Positions 49,597 through 63,219 of a stretch of 64,000 nucleotides of DNA are shown one piece after another. The number at the start of each line of letters is the position of its first letter. Position 1 is the first letter of the stretch. The notes beneath the pieces were generated by a model, which did not search any database, was not told where the DNA came from, and saw only the letters and a list, made by a program, of their open reading frames with translations. This DNA comes from Halichondria panicea. Lineage: Eukaryota > Porifera > Demospongiae > Suberitida > Halichondriidae. The stretch lies in the NCBI RefSeq assembly GCF_963675165.1, contig NC_087380.1:6084071-6148070 (forward strand), written 5' to 3'. Both the position numbers and the translations under genes were made by a program.

Positions 49597-49946
49597 TACG
49601 TTTTTACTGTGTATATAGTTAAATTGTTAAATAGGGGGATGATTGTCTTTAGCAGTGTGCATGCCAATCGTTATGCATGAGGAAAATATTGTATCTGTTC
49701 GCTAATAAGAGAGAGTTGTGTACATGCATGTGCATGGCAGCTTCTGTGATTATGCTCATAAAATAATCATTCCTCCGAGATTGTGCTCGGAAGTATATTC
49801 CTCATGATCATAGATACAGTAAGACTCTCGTTAATCCGGTTACCCTTGGGACAGAGCAGTTTGGCCGCAATAGTGAGGTGGCTGGATTTCAGAAAGTGGC
49901 CGTGGCTAATTCGCGGTCCCTACCTCGAATCCAATCCTAAATTAAT

Positions 49947-50504
49947 CCGACTAGAAAAACATTTGCAATGTGAAAAATTGCTAGGATTGGCCAAGGGAAC
50001 CACAAAAAAGCGTGGAAACAAGAAATCAGACGAGAGCATAACTCCAATCCGTTACAACGTCAATCACATGTACTGGTAGTTTTCCCATGTTTTCCCAGCC
50101 AATATGCCACGCAATTTTTACTGGTGGAGTAATGACCAATCCCTATATATTTATTATACATCCATTTTGGAATGTGCGGGCACATAATCATGATGATTTG
50201 TGATGAATTGATGTTCCTAATACATGCAGTGTTGAGCACAGGTATACACACAGTCCATCCATGCGTAGTAACATGCACGGACTGTACTGGTGACCTGCAT
50301 GGAATGATGTGGTGGATGTGGAAGCTGGTAGATATATAGATCTGGAACACTGTCTATTATTTAATATACTATGTATTGTACAAATTCATGACGTTGTAAC
50401 GGATTGGAGTTATGCTCTCGTCTGATTTCTTGTTTCCACGCTTTTTTGTGGTTCCCCTGGCCAATCCTAGCAATTTTTCACATTGCAAATGTTTTTCTAG
50501 TCGG
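49947..50504. repeat. Inverted repeat with 114-bp arms
   Basis: 49947-50060 and 50391-50504 are reverse complements with a single visible mismatch over 114 bp, separated by 330 bp. A pogo-like terminus (CAGTAAGACTCTCG) lies at 49816, just left. If transcribed across, the RNA would form a long hairpin. Confidence 0.85.
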
Positions 50505-50984
50505 GTTCCCTTTCTTTTTCAGTACAGTTTACGTATCATGACATGCATAAGTGGAACGTCAAGAGGCAGTACAGAAGTTCAAGAAGAGAAGACAGGACTA
50601 ATCAGATATCTTCTCGAATATCTCTCTCCGGTTTATTAGCCACGCCTATTTATTAATTGGCCACAACGCAATTGCTGAGTCATTAAAGATGGCGGAATTG
50701 TCTAGGTAAGAGAAATAGAGACTGAGAGGTCATCTGCCTGATGGCTGTACTTGGAGCAAATGCTGGGCAAGAAACTTACTTACTCACTTACTTACTTACT
50801 TAGTCAGTCAGACAAAGAGCGGTGAAACGTCGAAATAGTACAATTTTTAAAATGACAATATTCAAATGTTCATGGATTATGAAATGAGAGATACAAAGAG
50901 AGAAAAGGCTAAATAAACTATCTGTCTAGCCAGTTCCTTGATGTGGCCTTTCCCTGCACAGATATAGAACAGTTTGTATGGTGT

Positions 50985-51425
50985 GTAATCAGTGCCAAAA
51001 TAGGAATGCAAAAATTAGAAGCAAAAGTTCACAAAATTTTGACCACAACCCACAGAACTGCAACCACAACTGACAAAACTGTAACCACAACTCAAAAATG
51101 GGTTCAACATCAATTGGATGCAAGGGCAGTGATCAGAGGAGGTGCAACATCCGCGTGTCATCTGCATGTCTTTAACACACACATTCCGAACTTTGACCTA
51201 AGGAATGTGTGTGTTAAAGACATGCGGATGTCGTACCTCCTCTGGGCAGTGATAGCTGTGGGCTTGAAATGAGAAAGGAAATGATTGGAATTGATGTAGT
51301 TACATGGAATGGAGACTTTGGGCACACGTCAGAGGATGTAGGACACACTTAACCTTTGGTGACCTTTCAATTAACATTACAGTTGTCAATAATTATACAG
51401 AGGCTATAAAAAAGAGAAGATAAAC
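50985..51425. repeat. Repeat block, inverted copy at 52435-52770
   Basis: Landmarks: gtgtaatcagtgccaaaata, ccacaacccacagaactg, and tggagactttgggcacac. The copy is on the opposite strand and lacks the 111-bp hairpin element. Confidence 0.85.
51134..51244. mobile_element. 111-bp hairpin MITE with 9-bp target duplication
   Basis: Arms start CAGAGGAGGT and pair almost end to end around a short loop (gaactttgaccta). The left arm has an 11-base insertion. GGCAGTGAT flanks both sides (51125-51133 and 51245-51253). The inverted copy of the host repeat at about 52582 has GGCAGTGAT only once, an empty site. A 9-bp duplication points to a Mutator-like (MULE) transposase. Confidence 0.88.
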
Positions 51426-51758
51426 ATTTTATCCATCAGGGGGAAAGCTCTTGTTCACCTAGTGTACGTAACAGAGCCGCTAGGACCTCTCTTTCAAATC
51501 CAATTATACCTTTAATTTATGCTCATAATGTGTATATGGTGGGCATCATCTGTTTTCAAACGTGTTGCCATTCAGCCTTAACAAGTTAAGTCGCATGATT
51601 GTACTACAAGTATGTCATAATTATGAATGTCACTTGTACTACAACTACGTTATTATAAAAATAAACAGTCATAGACAAATTATGTAGAAATATAAATACA
51701 AAATTAAGGAAGGTCCAATTTCTTTCACATTAGTCCGTAATGATTCAGCGAATACTAG
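51426..51758. other. Intergenic, no recognised gene
   Basis: AT-rich; downstream of the HECT exon on its strand. Nothing further recognised. Confidence 0.5.
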
Positions 51759-51972
51759 CTATATACCTTTATTCATAAAATTTGAAAAGTCTACAATATT
51801 TTTGTGTATAATCGGTAGTGAAATAACGTTGAAGCACGCAGCAGCAGTTGGTAGAAAACGATTTTCTTGGAGGAGCTCCACTTTAATTGGTAGACAATCC
51901 CATGGAGGCAGGCAGTGATGTCCAGTGCAAAATTGCAGTATGTCCTCTACTGTAGCATCATTACCATCACCA
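51759..51972 (-). pseudogene. HECT ubiquitin-ligase C-terminal exon
   Basis: After a cattgtag acceptor the minus strand is open for 70 codons to a TAG at 51761-51759. It reads VEDILQFCTGHHCLPPWDC, then RFLPTAAACFNVISLP, then VDFSNFMNKGI. This is the end of a HECT domain: the P-T-A-x-x-C-F segment holds the catalytic cysteine that carries ubiquitin, and the phenylalanine-rich tail follows. The upstream part of the domain is not recognisable in the next kilobase, so this is an orphan exon or a gene with distant 5' exons. Confidence 0.7.
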
Positions 51973-52096
51973 CCTACAATGATATTAATTGATAACTATA
52001 ACAATGTAAGCACAGCGGGTGCTGATGCCTCATGCTAGCTATTAAATTTACATTTGGTATACAACCATAATCATAATAGTCACTGTTCCCCCAGTT

Positions 52097-52282
52097 TGCT
52101 GCCCGCTTTCCGATGAACTATTCCAACAGTTAGCTAATTCTGTTGACCCTCTAGATGGTTTTGGTACTGATTCTTGTCTAAAGGGTGTAGATCTTTATTG
52201 TAAAGCTTTAGAATTTTGTGTATCAAATGATTGTGTAATGTTGATGCAGCCATACTTGAACTTTTGCATAGATCGTTTTTAA
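52097..52282 (+). other. Cysteine-containing open frame after a splice-acceptor-like site
   Basis: After ttcccccag, 61 codons are open to TAA (contains SDELFQQLANSVDPLDG and DSCLKGVDLYCKALEFC). Its last 10 codons run into a dispersed repeat (52250-52420). Composition looks coding, but I recognise no family. Confidence 0.3.
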
Positions 52283-52420
52283 CAACAGTAATGGTCGATC
52301 ATTACCCACTCTCTGAGTTTGCATGCAGTCATCATAATAATTATAATGTGTGTATTATGTTATTAGCTTTGGCACCTACACCGTGGCATCAGCACCCGCA
52401 GTGCTTTCATTATTGTATGA
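52250..52420. repeat. Dispersed repeat, inverted copy of 36455-36620
   Basis: Shares gatcgtttttaacaacag, ggtcgatcattacccactct and the gcatcagcacccgc word with 36455-36620 on the other strand; partly also with 40930-40990. Confidence 0.75.
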
Positions 52421-52434
52421 TGCATGAAACATCC

Positions 52435-52770
52435 ATCTTCTCTTTTCTTTTTATAGCCTCCTTTTAAAAGGTCACCAAAGGTTAAGTGTGTCTTACATCC
52501 TCTGATGTGCCCGAAGTCTCCATTCCATGTAACTGAATCAATTCCAATCATTTCCTATGTACTTTCCCATTTCAAGCCCACAGCTATCACTGCCCGTGCA
52601 TCCAGTTTCATTGATGCACCCATTTTTTGAGTTGTGGTTACAGTTTTGTCAGTTGTGGTTGCAGTTCTGTGGGTTGTGGTCATAATTTTGTGAACTTCTG
52701 CTTCTAATTTTTGCATTCCTATTTTGGCACTGATTACACACCATACAGTTTGAACATGAGTCAAAATAAT
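52435..52770. repeat. Inverted copy of 50985-51425
   Basis: See the 50985 entry; this copy preserves the site without the 111-bp hairpin. Confidence 0.85.
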
Positions 52771-52974
52771 TGCTAAACACGGGCAAACCCACTGCCATAT
52801 ACCTCCGTGTATAGGCCTCATAATTATTCTCCTGTTCACAGACTAAGTGCAGAATCCATTCCAATTCCCCATGCTATATACAAGTACACACTCCCATGCA
52901 TGTTATATGTAAGTCTGAATGTATGTTGATGCCCCGGCCCCTCCCATCTATTCAACGGAAAAAGTAAATGTATA

Positions 52975-53168
52975 CCATATAGCCAGTAATTTTCGGCAGA
53001 CAAAACATTCGTGGTTGAGCAACATTTAGTCACTTCGAAGATACTTGCTGTTTGGACTGCAGGTAAAGGTAAACAAGGTCGCTTCATTCGTAGGTAAATA
53101 TTCGTGGTCTGAGCTCCAACCACGAAAACCACGAATATTTTGTCCCCCGGAAATTACCAGCTATACGG
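52975..53168. mobile_element. MITE, TACCRTATAGC family, 194 bp
   Basis: Ends CCATATAGCCAGTAATTTTCGG and its near-complement ending CTATACGG, with TA on each side. Internal attcgtgg words are also inverted. Confidence 0.75.
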
Positions 53169-53170
53169 TA

Positions 53171-53763
53171 GTTAAGGCCAATTGAGAGCATCTTCAGCAA
53201 TCTGTCATCGTTTATTCCACAATCTAGTTCTATCACTGCATGTATACGTTGCATGCATGCGGATTTAGCAGTGCATGTAGATCTAGTTGTTGCCAAGAGG
53301 CATGCATGCATGCACTCGCATTATATGGTACAGGGGTTTGTACGAGATGAGGCAGTCTAATACAATACTTACATAGCCTTATGTTTAATTCACAAGACTA
53401 CGTGGAAAAGTACAGATGTAATACAGCACTCAAAAGAGCAATTGCGTAATACTACATGGCACATCACTTGCATGGTATTTTCCTATAGTTATAGCCTATA
53501 ATGTACAGATATAGATGCGTGTCTACACCTATATCCGCTTGCACATAATAAGGCTCTAACTAGGGAAATACCCGTGATGTCGACACAGCCTATACAAATA
53601 AACTAATAAATATAAGTTGCTAGGCATCCGAGGAAGTATGTCTGACAATAGCCATAATGATTAACTTGTTTTGAATTAGCATGATGTAATTAACACTGCT
53701 ATGGCATTACATTCATATGAATGAAGCCTCATACAATTGCTAGTAAGAAGGCATACTACAGCT
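53171..53763. other. Intergenic, no recognised gene
   Basis: AT-rich DNA with gcatgcatgc words. Nothing gene-like seen. Confidence 0.5.
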
Positions 53764-53776
53764 TGTTGCTAGGTGA
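53764..53776 (+). promoter_or_regulatory. X-box-like motif before C3
   Basis: TGTTGCTAGGTGA 335 bp before the C3 ATG, in a block also holding a tatagaatct word. The same pair of words occurs upstream of C1 (41414) and at 48033. Confidence 0.4.
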
Positions 53777-53994
53777 CTGTAGCGGTTTGCCTATAGAATC
53801 TGGATGCCATTCTCGGTATGCTTATGCAACTGATATTATGTTTATTTCTAGGTGTTTTCTTACTGAGAATACTATTACAATATCCATGTGAACAAGAACT
53901 GTACCACTATATACGTAAGTTTTGGGACAGTAAAATGGAAACTATGCAATAGTTATCCTGATTGCAACAGCTGATTCTAGTAGCCCAAGACGAG

Positions 53995-54003
53995 TATATA
54001 TAA
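53995..54003 (+). promoter_or_regulatory. TATA box of C3
   Basis: TATATATAA 104 bp before the ATG. Confidence 0.6.
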
Positions 54004-54098
54004 GCACAAGTGTTATGATGAGCTTTCATCAGACAGAAGAACAGGAGTGACCAGCTAAAAGATTCAAACTTCAAATTCACTCCACTTCAACAATCACA

Positions 54099-55012
54099 AT
54101 GGCCAACTTCATCTGTTTCCTCACTGCATCCCTCTTGTTGATGTTTAGCCTAGCTTGTGTTGCTCAAGTCCCACCGAGCAACAAAAATGTCATGGATCTC
54201 TACAGTGGAATAAAAGCTCAGGAGACGATATTGGTAAGCAATGTAGAAGCACACACACATAATTATAGATTCATGTAAAGGCAATAGCTAGAGATATATA
54301 TACACCAAGTTCATGGAACACATGCAGAAGAACTTGTATTAGCCATGATTATGATTATTTAATTTTGTATCGCAGATAAATGGAAGATACATGAACAAAT
54401 CACTCATCCCAGTCGAGGAGGCCCTTGGATGCTCACAGTGTGGCGGCAATAACGATTGTCTAATTCCCTGTAATACTTTCTATCGTCTTCTTCACTCCAT
54501 CACTGAGATCCACGAGGAGCACCAGAAGTTGCAGGCTGTTCGAGAACAGAATGCCGACGACAAGCAGATAGAACTGTTGAGCATTATCTTGAACAGACTC
54601 AGCAACCAAGCGTGTGCCCTGGTAAGCTTGCTGTATATACTTAATAAAATTCGGCATGAGAATGAGGCGGAAAGTGCTGCACTAGTTTCTTCTATGATTA
54701 TAATTGCATCATGTCTATTAGTATAATTATGTGCTTCCTCTATTTTCACAGCTAATCTCAAAACTTGGTGTGGACAACTTCAGTTGCACTTACTCTGAGT
54801 TGATGAAGACGAAAGCTAAACTGGAAATACTGTTTGTTGGCAGAAAAGTCAGCAACATTCTCGACATTCTTGATATGCAGCAACAGGAGTTGAGGTTGAA
54901 AAATGAACCCGACAGATGGACGGAGGAATTGGTTTGCAACATTACTGATATGTCCCTAATGAGAGTAATCAACAGTGCTTTCGGAAGGCCTCTTCTGTGC
55001 CCAAGTTCTTAA
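54099..55012 (+). CDS. Secreted cysteine-rich helical protein, family C copy 3 (C3), 3 exons
   Basis: Exons are 54099-54233, 54376-54621 and 54752-55012; introns are phase 0 at positions equivalent to C1. The 213-residue product has signal peptide 1-22 (ends SLACVA) and eight mature cysteines at 64, 67, 73, 77, 125, 139, 189 and 210. It aligns with C1 through LYSGI, NKSLIP, a CxxC pair, a long helix (FYRLL..EHQKLQAV) and LNRLSNQAC at the end of exon 2, then a cysteine 12 residues into exon 3 and a W...CNIT segment near the C-terminus. Identity to C1 is low outside these points, so this is an old paralogue under preserved architecture. Confidence 0.87.
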
Positions 55013-57471
<2,459 letters not shown>

Positions 57472-58580
57472 ATGGCCATGGACACAAAAATGAGTTGTTT
57501 GAGCAAACTAGACACTTTCATGGACTGCTTAAACTGCTAATGAGATAATGTTCAAACGAATCCACAAAAAAACACTGTTTTCTAATCGATCTAATCGTTG
57601 CTTTATAGATTCACAATCATTCCCCATTCACCCAAAATGACAATGATAATAAGGCCATTGTGCAATGAAGCTTGTTACATATGGCTTTGATAAGAGGGTG
57701 ATAGAATTACTGTGTTTACGTGAGCTTAAGAGTATCAGGTTAAACAGGTAATATCATATCCTGTGCAATAATCTTTGAACAATGCTGCATTCCTAGAGAG
57801 CACCGCTAAAAAAATGTATCATCAAAATGGAGGGAGTAGCCACTTTCCCTATAGAAGTACACTTAGCCAGGATGGGATCGTTAAGAATGCTGTCATTCAT
57901 ACACATTTACGTCAAGGATTACAGACGTATAAAAATTGCATAAATATTAACAGAAGTCTCCTTACGTGAATAAGAGTTTTCTTGAATGGCTGAGCCAATC
58001 AATGGAAGGAATTGTTACAACACTCAGTCTTACACCACGGCTTGCAACAGTGTGATAATGATACGTAGCGAAGGTCAATGGGTTAATCTGTGCATGGTAC
58101 TCAGTTTTGCTTGCACTCCAGCTCAGGTGATGAATGCATGTGTGTAGCATGCACGTGGACATGTGAAAACCGTGTGGGGCCTTTATGACCTAAACTGAAT
58201 ATAGCTATAGCAGCTGTTTTGAAACTGGACTACAATGAATTAACGATGGACACCATGCATGTAGGGTATAATTTTATTTGTACAGTGGAACCTCCATAGA
58301 ACAGACACCATTGGGGAACAGCCTTTTAGCTGTTATAGAGAGGTGGTCTTCCTTGGGAGGTTTCGATTGCCAGCCATGCACGGGGTGGATCAATGCCATA
58401 GAACCGATTTCTATCATACTGCTTGTCTCGTACATTAGATAGGCCTATACTCTTTCATGCCAGCTGAAGATATTGCATTGGCATTTGTAATAGCAAGAAT
58501 CTCTTTAGTAATATCCTGTTCAAAGGCTGAGTACAAATTTTCCCCATTCAAATTGTCCATGGTTACCACTTTTAAAAGAA
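57472..58580. repeat. Duplicated D-upstream region
   Basis: 57478-57690 resembles 43608-44110 without the sushi part. 57720-58160 resembles 63390-63790 and partly 62110-62240 (gagagca, gtagccactttccct and caacagtgtgat landmarks). 58283-58370 carries a CAGTGGAACCTCCAT terminus. No coding gene. Confidence 0.65.
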
Positions 58581-58720
58581 TTCCACTAGCATGAGTAGCA
58601 TGAGTACAAGCTCCTCAAATTACAATGAGCATGCAGATAATCTCTGGCTGCATGGTGGAGAGCAAACTTGCATTCTTGTATTACCTAATTATTGCTCCAT
58701 ACAAGCTAGCTATAGTGGAG

Positions 58721-58728
58721 TATATAAA
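58721..58728 (+). promoter_or_regulatory. TATA box of D
   Basis: TATATAAA 105 bp before the ATG. A second TATATAAA lies at 58801, probably too close to the ATG. Confidence 0.6.
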
Positions 58729-58825
58729 AAGAACATTTCTTTGGTTCAGTCAGTCAGACCAAAACACCTCCAAGAAAACAACTTCTTCGATTGCACAGCC
58801 TATATAAAGCTCACCACTCTCCGAA

Positions 58826-59516
58826 ATGGCTTCTTCAATCCGTATGCTCTTTGCAGCAGCTGTACTGCTATTCACCACCTGCAAGGCAGCCCCCATCGTT
58901 AGGAGACAATCAACTAATGAGTCGGATGCACTAACAAATTATGCTCTAGGACTGATTATTGGAACTCATATTGCAGTAAGTTACTATACAATAGAAGATT
59001 TCTATGGAACACTATTTTATTTAATGCATATGGAAAAATATTAATCCTTGTTTTCTTCTTTAGAATGCCTCACTTGTTGACCGCCTCACAAATCACTCGG
59101 CGAACCTCTCAGAGTCCGCCTTTGGTGCAGTCCGGATCGCTTGTACTCTCCACTCTGGCTACAAGAACATTGACGCTCTCTCACCCAACGACTCTGCTGA
59201 CGCCTTGATTATACTCATTTCTGAGAAGATCCAAGAAGACGCTTGTGAATTGCTCAAGGAAGAAGTTGGTCCCTCTGTTTTTAGTCTGGATTGTGGGAGT
59301 GAGAGTGTGTTTAGTGATTTGGACAACATCTGTGCTCTCTGGGACTACTCGGTCATGGCTCAGTCAAATGCCGACAACTTGAAGGTTGTCACGGGAACTC
59401 GATGCGATTCCGATGAGTCTATGAAGATAAAATGTGACGAATGGATTTGCAATCATAATCTTCAAGACAACGATTCTATTATGAGGGCTAGCCTCACCCC
59501 TGAAGAGTGTCCATAA
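58826..59516 (+). CDS. Secreted cysteine-rich helical protein, family D, 2 exons, 200 aa
   Basis: Exons are 58826-58975 and 59064-59516, with one phase-0 intron of 88 bp. A signal peptide covers residues 1 to about 21 (FAAAVLLFTTCKA). A short APIVRRQ segment follows that looks like a dibasic processing site. Eight mature cysteines lie at 77, 111, 127, 140, 164, 174, 179 and 199. Helix-prone stretches are at about 36-60, 66-80, 93-118 and 131-158. Sequons: N31ES, N51AS, N60HS, N64LS, N92DS. The C-terminal CDEWICNHN...ECP resembles the W..C-N...C ends of C1 and C3, which suggests distant kinship. No membrane anchor. I recognise no named family. Confidence 0.85.
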
Positions 59517-60047
59517 ACCACAGTATAAATTTCATCCCTTATCAAATTACAATAATAATTATTACCAATTGATCATATTTTCTCTGTTGTTAGAGATTCA
59601 CACAATTAAAATTATTATTATTTCTTTGCTATGGAATAGTTATCAGAATTTCATTGAATGACATTGTGGCTTATATCTGAACTTATTTTGTCTGCATGAT
59701 TGTGTATTGCATGGACAGGTGTCACAGTGTTTGTGAGTTTCAATAATTATGGTAAGCTCGTGCACACTTAGCAACACACCGACCTTGGTGCTCCGGTGTA
59801 GATTCTCAGTTGGTACGTACTATAATGAAATTATGTATTGAGCAATTCTATAAGCCAATGGGATTAAACAGCTGGATGGATGTTTCCACAGTAGTTATCT
59901 TTTAACTGTGTGGGCCCAGATTGCTTTTCATAGCTCCAAATCCATCAGTTTTTTGGCATACTACAGTGATAGTACTGGCGTCATCGTTTTCATCTTTCGT
60001 ACACACTATATGCATGGACTTAATTCAGTGTAGTACTGTATTGTGAA
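59517..60047. other. Intergenic after D
   Basis: AT-rich; no gene or strong repeat recognised. Confidence 0.5.
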
Positions 60048-60575
60048 GGATTTACATTTGCGAACGTTGCAAGTGCTTATACCATGCACCTCACAGATAT
60101 TTGATTAAACTTCTCTGCAATCTTTATTTTGGTACTGAAGGTGCATTGGTGATGCAATTACAGTATAAGCAGTGGCTAATATTAGATTGTTTGTTTTGCC
60201 AACTGCGTGGGAGACAAATCCTCAACAAGTGGCCGTCACATAAACTCAGCACCAAGCAATTGAAGCATTGCGTATTAAATTGCTCATTGTTTTTAAATGC
60301 TGTCATATTCAGTCTCTTGGCAACAACATGGTTTGAGTGATTTGATATAGATCATCCATTTATGTGATATGCATGCATGTCTAAAAATGGCTGTAGATTT
60401 GTTTTTGGGAGTTTTGAAGTGGTTAAGCTATATATAGAGTAACTACTAGCATCTTATATGGTACTGTATACACTGTTCTGTGTCTTGCTTTGCCAACTTT
60501 GAAGTTTAATCAAATATCTGTGCATGAGATGCATGGTATATATTAAGCATTTCTACAAAGTTTGCAAATTTAGTT
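60048..60575. mobile_element. Foldback/MITE-like inverted repeat, about 530 bp
   Basis: The best-paired parts are 60080-60113 (ataccatgcacctcacagat..) and 60500-60542, with weaker pairing outward to the stated ends. The 79-codon ORF inside has no support. Confidence 0.55.
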
Positions 60576-63158
60576 CTTGCATGTTCTGCGAAGGTTTGTT
60601 TGTGCAGTTTTAGTGACTAAAAGGCTAAAAACTCTCCAGCGCATGCTGACTGTTAGAATTACTGACCTTTTTTAAATGATGAATGCACATGCTGACTGTT
60701 TAGTAGAAGTGACGACCTTTTTTAGGTAAAATTCAGAGTCTTTGTCCTGCTCAACTAACTGTGCTTACTGGAACCCCTCTTTCAAGAATCCTAATCCGCC
60801 ACTAGGCATCCATATGATATAATTATATACAGGTAAGCAGACTCACATATTATAAACAGACATGCACCAAATGACTATACTATACCCACTGGCCGAGGTA
60901 CGGCCTCGGGTAAAAAGCAGATTTCTTCCACTGCATTTACACACAGTGCAACATGCTATATACAGATTACTGGATTGCTTTGAGATCTGCCCACTCACTG
61001 GCCAACAAGTAAACAATCCTCAAATGTAATGTGCATTGATACTGCAGCAGAAGATATATGGCTTCACCATAGGCACGATTTCATTGGTATACAATTTTGT
61101 TTTGTTTACATTCTGAAACTTTAAAATTGTCCCCGGCAGTCAGTGTATAGCATAATATTGCATGCAAACAAACATCCAATGATATGTGGTAAACACTTGG
61201 GTGTAACATCCATTAATTTCATCCACTGCATTTACACACAGTGCAGCATGCCATGCATATATTGCACTGCAATATAATTATGGTAGGTAGTGATGCAACA
61301 TGCCATAATTTATACAGAGCACTGGATTGCTTTGATCTTCCCACTCACTGGGCAACAAGGACCTTTGTAAACAATATCATTTGAGGTTTATGATGTGTGT
61401 TGATACAGTTAATAGCTCTTTGGCTTCACCATAGTAGAGTTAGGTACGATTTGGTACAATTTTGTTTACATTCCTTTAAAATTATCCCCGGCAGTCAGTG
61501 TAGTACAATATTGCATGTAAACACACAATGTAAACATTATTTTGTACAATTGTCCCCGGCAGTCACTGACTGCAATATTGTACTATAGTATATATAGTAC
61601 AATAATTATTGTATGTAAACATTTGGGTGTAGCGTATTCATTTAATTAGCAAATTTGTCCTTAAGTATGTGTATCAGTCATAGTTTTGTACCGAGTCAAC
61701 GATTAAACACACTCAAACAAAGCAACATGATGGGTAATACTGCCATTCAAAAATCCCCAAAACAACCTTGCTTACTGTAATAACACTTTTAGCAATTCCA
61801 ATTCCAACATTCCAACACTGTAACTGTTAGAGAAGAGTAGGCCTGAGCTAATTATTCAATCAATTTTGCCTATTATTCAAATCTTTTATTCTCACTTTCT
61901 TAGAAATCACCTAACCCAGAAGCAAGAAACTCTCACCATTCAGTCAATAACTGATTTCTAACACTGTTTTTCAGATAAACGAATTTTTTACCCCACGAAA
62001 ATTACCCGCTATATGGTACTCGACTTAATCTTGTTTTTGGTGACCTCCTTTCTTTGTGTTTAGTAAACTATGTGAAAGCATAGTACATGCATGGCTTTGA
62101 TGTGAAACGTGAAGAATTACTGTCATCTTAAACAGGTCATAATATCCTGTGCAATGTACACAATGCTGCATTCATAGAGAGAACCTGCCAGAATGTATCA
62201 TCAAAGTAAGGAGAGGGAGTAGCCACTTTCCCTAGATAGTTCAATAACTTCCGCTCTCTGTGAAAATGTTATCCCTACGATACTTATAAAAAAACATTAA
62301 GCACAAAATTATAGCTATACGTAGGGTATTCCATATAAGTGTATGTTTAGCCTGCTGATAGCAATTTGCTTACCGACACATGTTTCTAGTTGAATTCATG
62401 CTGTTTAAAGTTGAGGTAAATGGCTTCATGCACCTCAACTCAGTTTACATGCCTTGGCATCTATAATAATAGGGGGAGCACATGTATTAGTTATTGCCCA
62501 GCCAGAGTGCAACATGCCATATATTGCACGAGGGCGCCTGCAATAACTAACTTGTTGCCCAATGACGTTAAACTCGTCTGACTGGTCATATAAATCGTAA
62601 TAAAAGACATGGATATCTCTTAAAGAAATCTACTGCATTTACACACAGTGCAAGTGCATATAATCCAGTGCATTATGCCATATAATGCAGTGCAATAGCA
62701 ACATGCCATATACTGAGCACTGGATTGCTTTGATCTGCCCACTCACTGGGCAACAAGTAATCAAAGGAACCTGATAGAAACAGGATACTAGTATAGACTC
62801 ACTGCTTGACAGATGTTATTGCTCCATGAAATACTTGAAAGGGGAGCCTTGGGTCTCTCCTATGCAATTGACGTATTAACTGATGATTACATCGAATCAC
62901 AATACTCTCAGATTTCAAGCTTGTCCCTCTTAACCTTGAATTGTAATGCATTCATGCATGCATTCCATGCATTGAAATGACGGTGTATAGCGAGATTGTA
63001 TATAGTTTTATATAGGTCTGTGCCAAGCTCATGGAATTAGTACATGGTAATGTTCAGTTATATAGGTGTATATAGTAGTTAACACACGGCCATGTGTTGA
63101 CTGTACATGTATGTATATATACGTATGTTTAGTGACATTTTTCTTTTTGTGGTTGTAG
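60576..63158. repeat. Repeat-rich intergenic region
   Basis: A block with ctgcatttacacacagtgca, actggattgctttgatc and cccactcactgg occurs three times (about 60930-61020, 61215-61360, 62630-62760). A ccccggcagtcagtg word occurs at 61131, 61486 and 61553. 61985-62016 is a TACCGTATAGC-type MITE end. 62330-63000 duplicates 55600-56450. No gene seen. Confidence 0.75.
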
Positions 63159-63219
63159 AAATGGCGTGATGGCCATGGTGCCTTTCAGAACATCATTCCA
63201 GCCTCCACTGGAGCAGCCT
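63159..63219 (+). pseudogene. GAPDH exon fragment
   Basis: After a ggttgtag acceptor the frame reads KWRDGHGAFQNIIPASTGAA, a near-exact match to the glyceraldehyde-3-phosphate dehydrogenase segment just after the active-site region (WRDG..A.QNIIPASTGAAKAVGK). It then diverges (WQGMYTLM) into a stop. No neighbouring GAPDH exons are seen, so it is an orphan or transposed fragment. Confidence 0.85.

Noticed and set aside
49783-50079. 98-codon basic ORF
   Set aside because: It lies over the left arm of a long inverted repeat starting from a transposon end; no family match.
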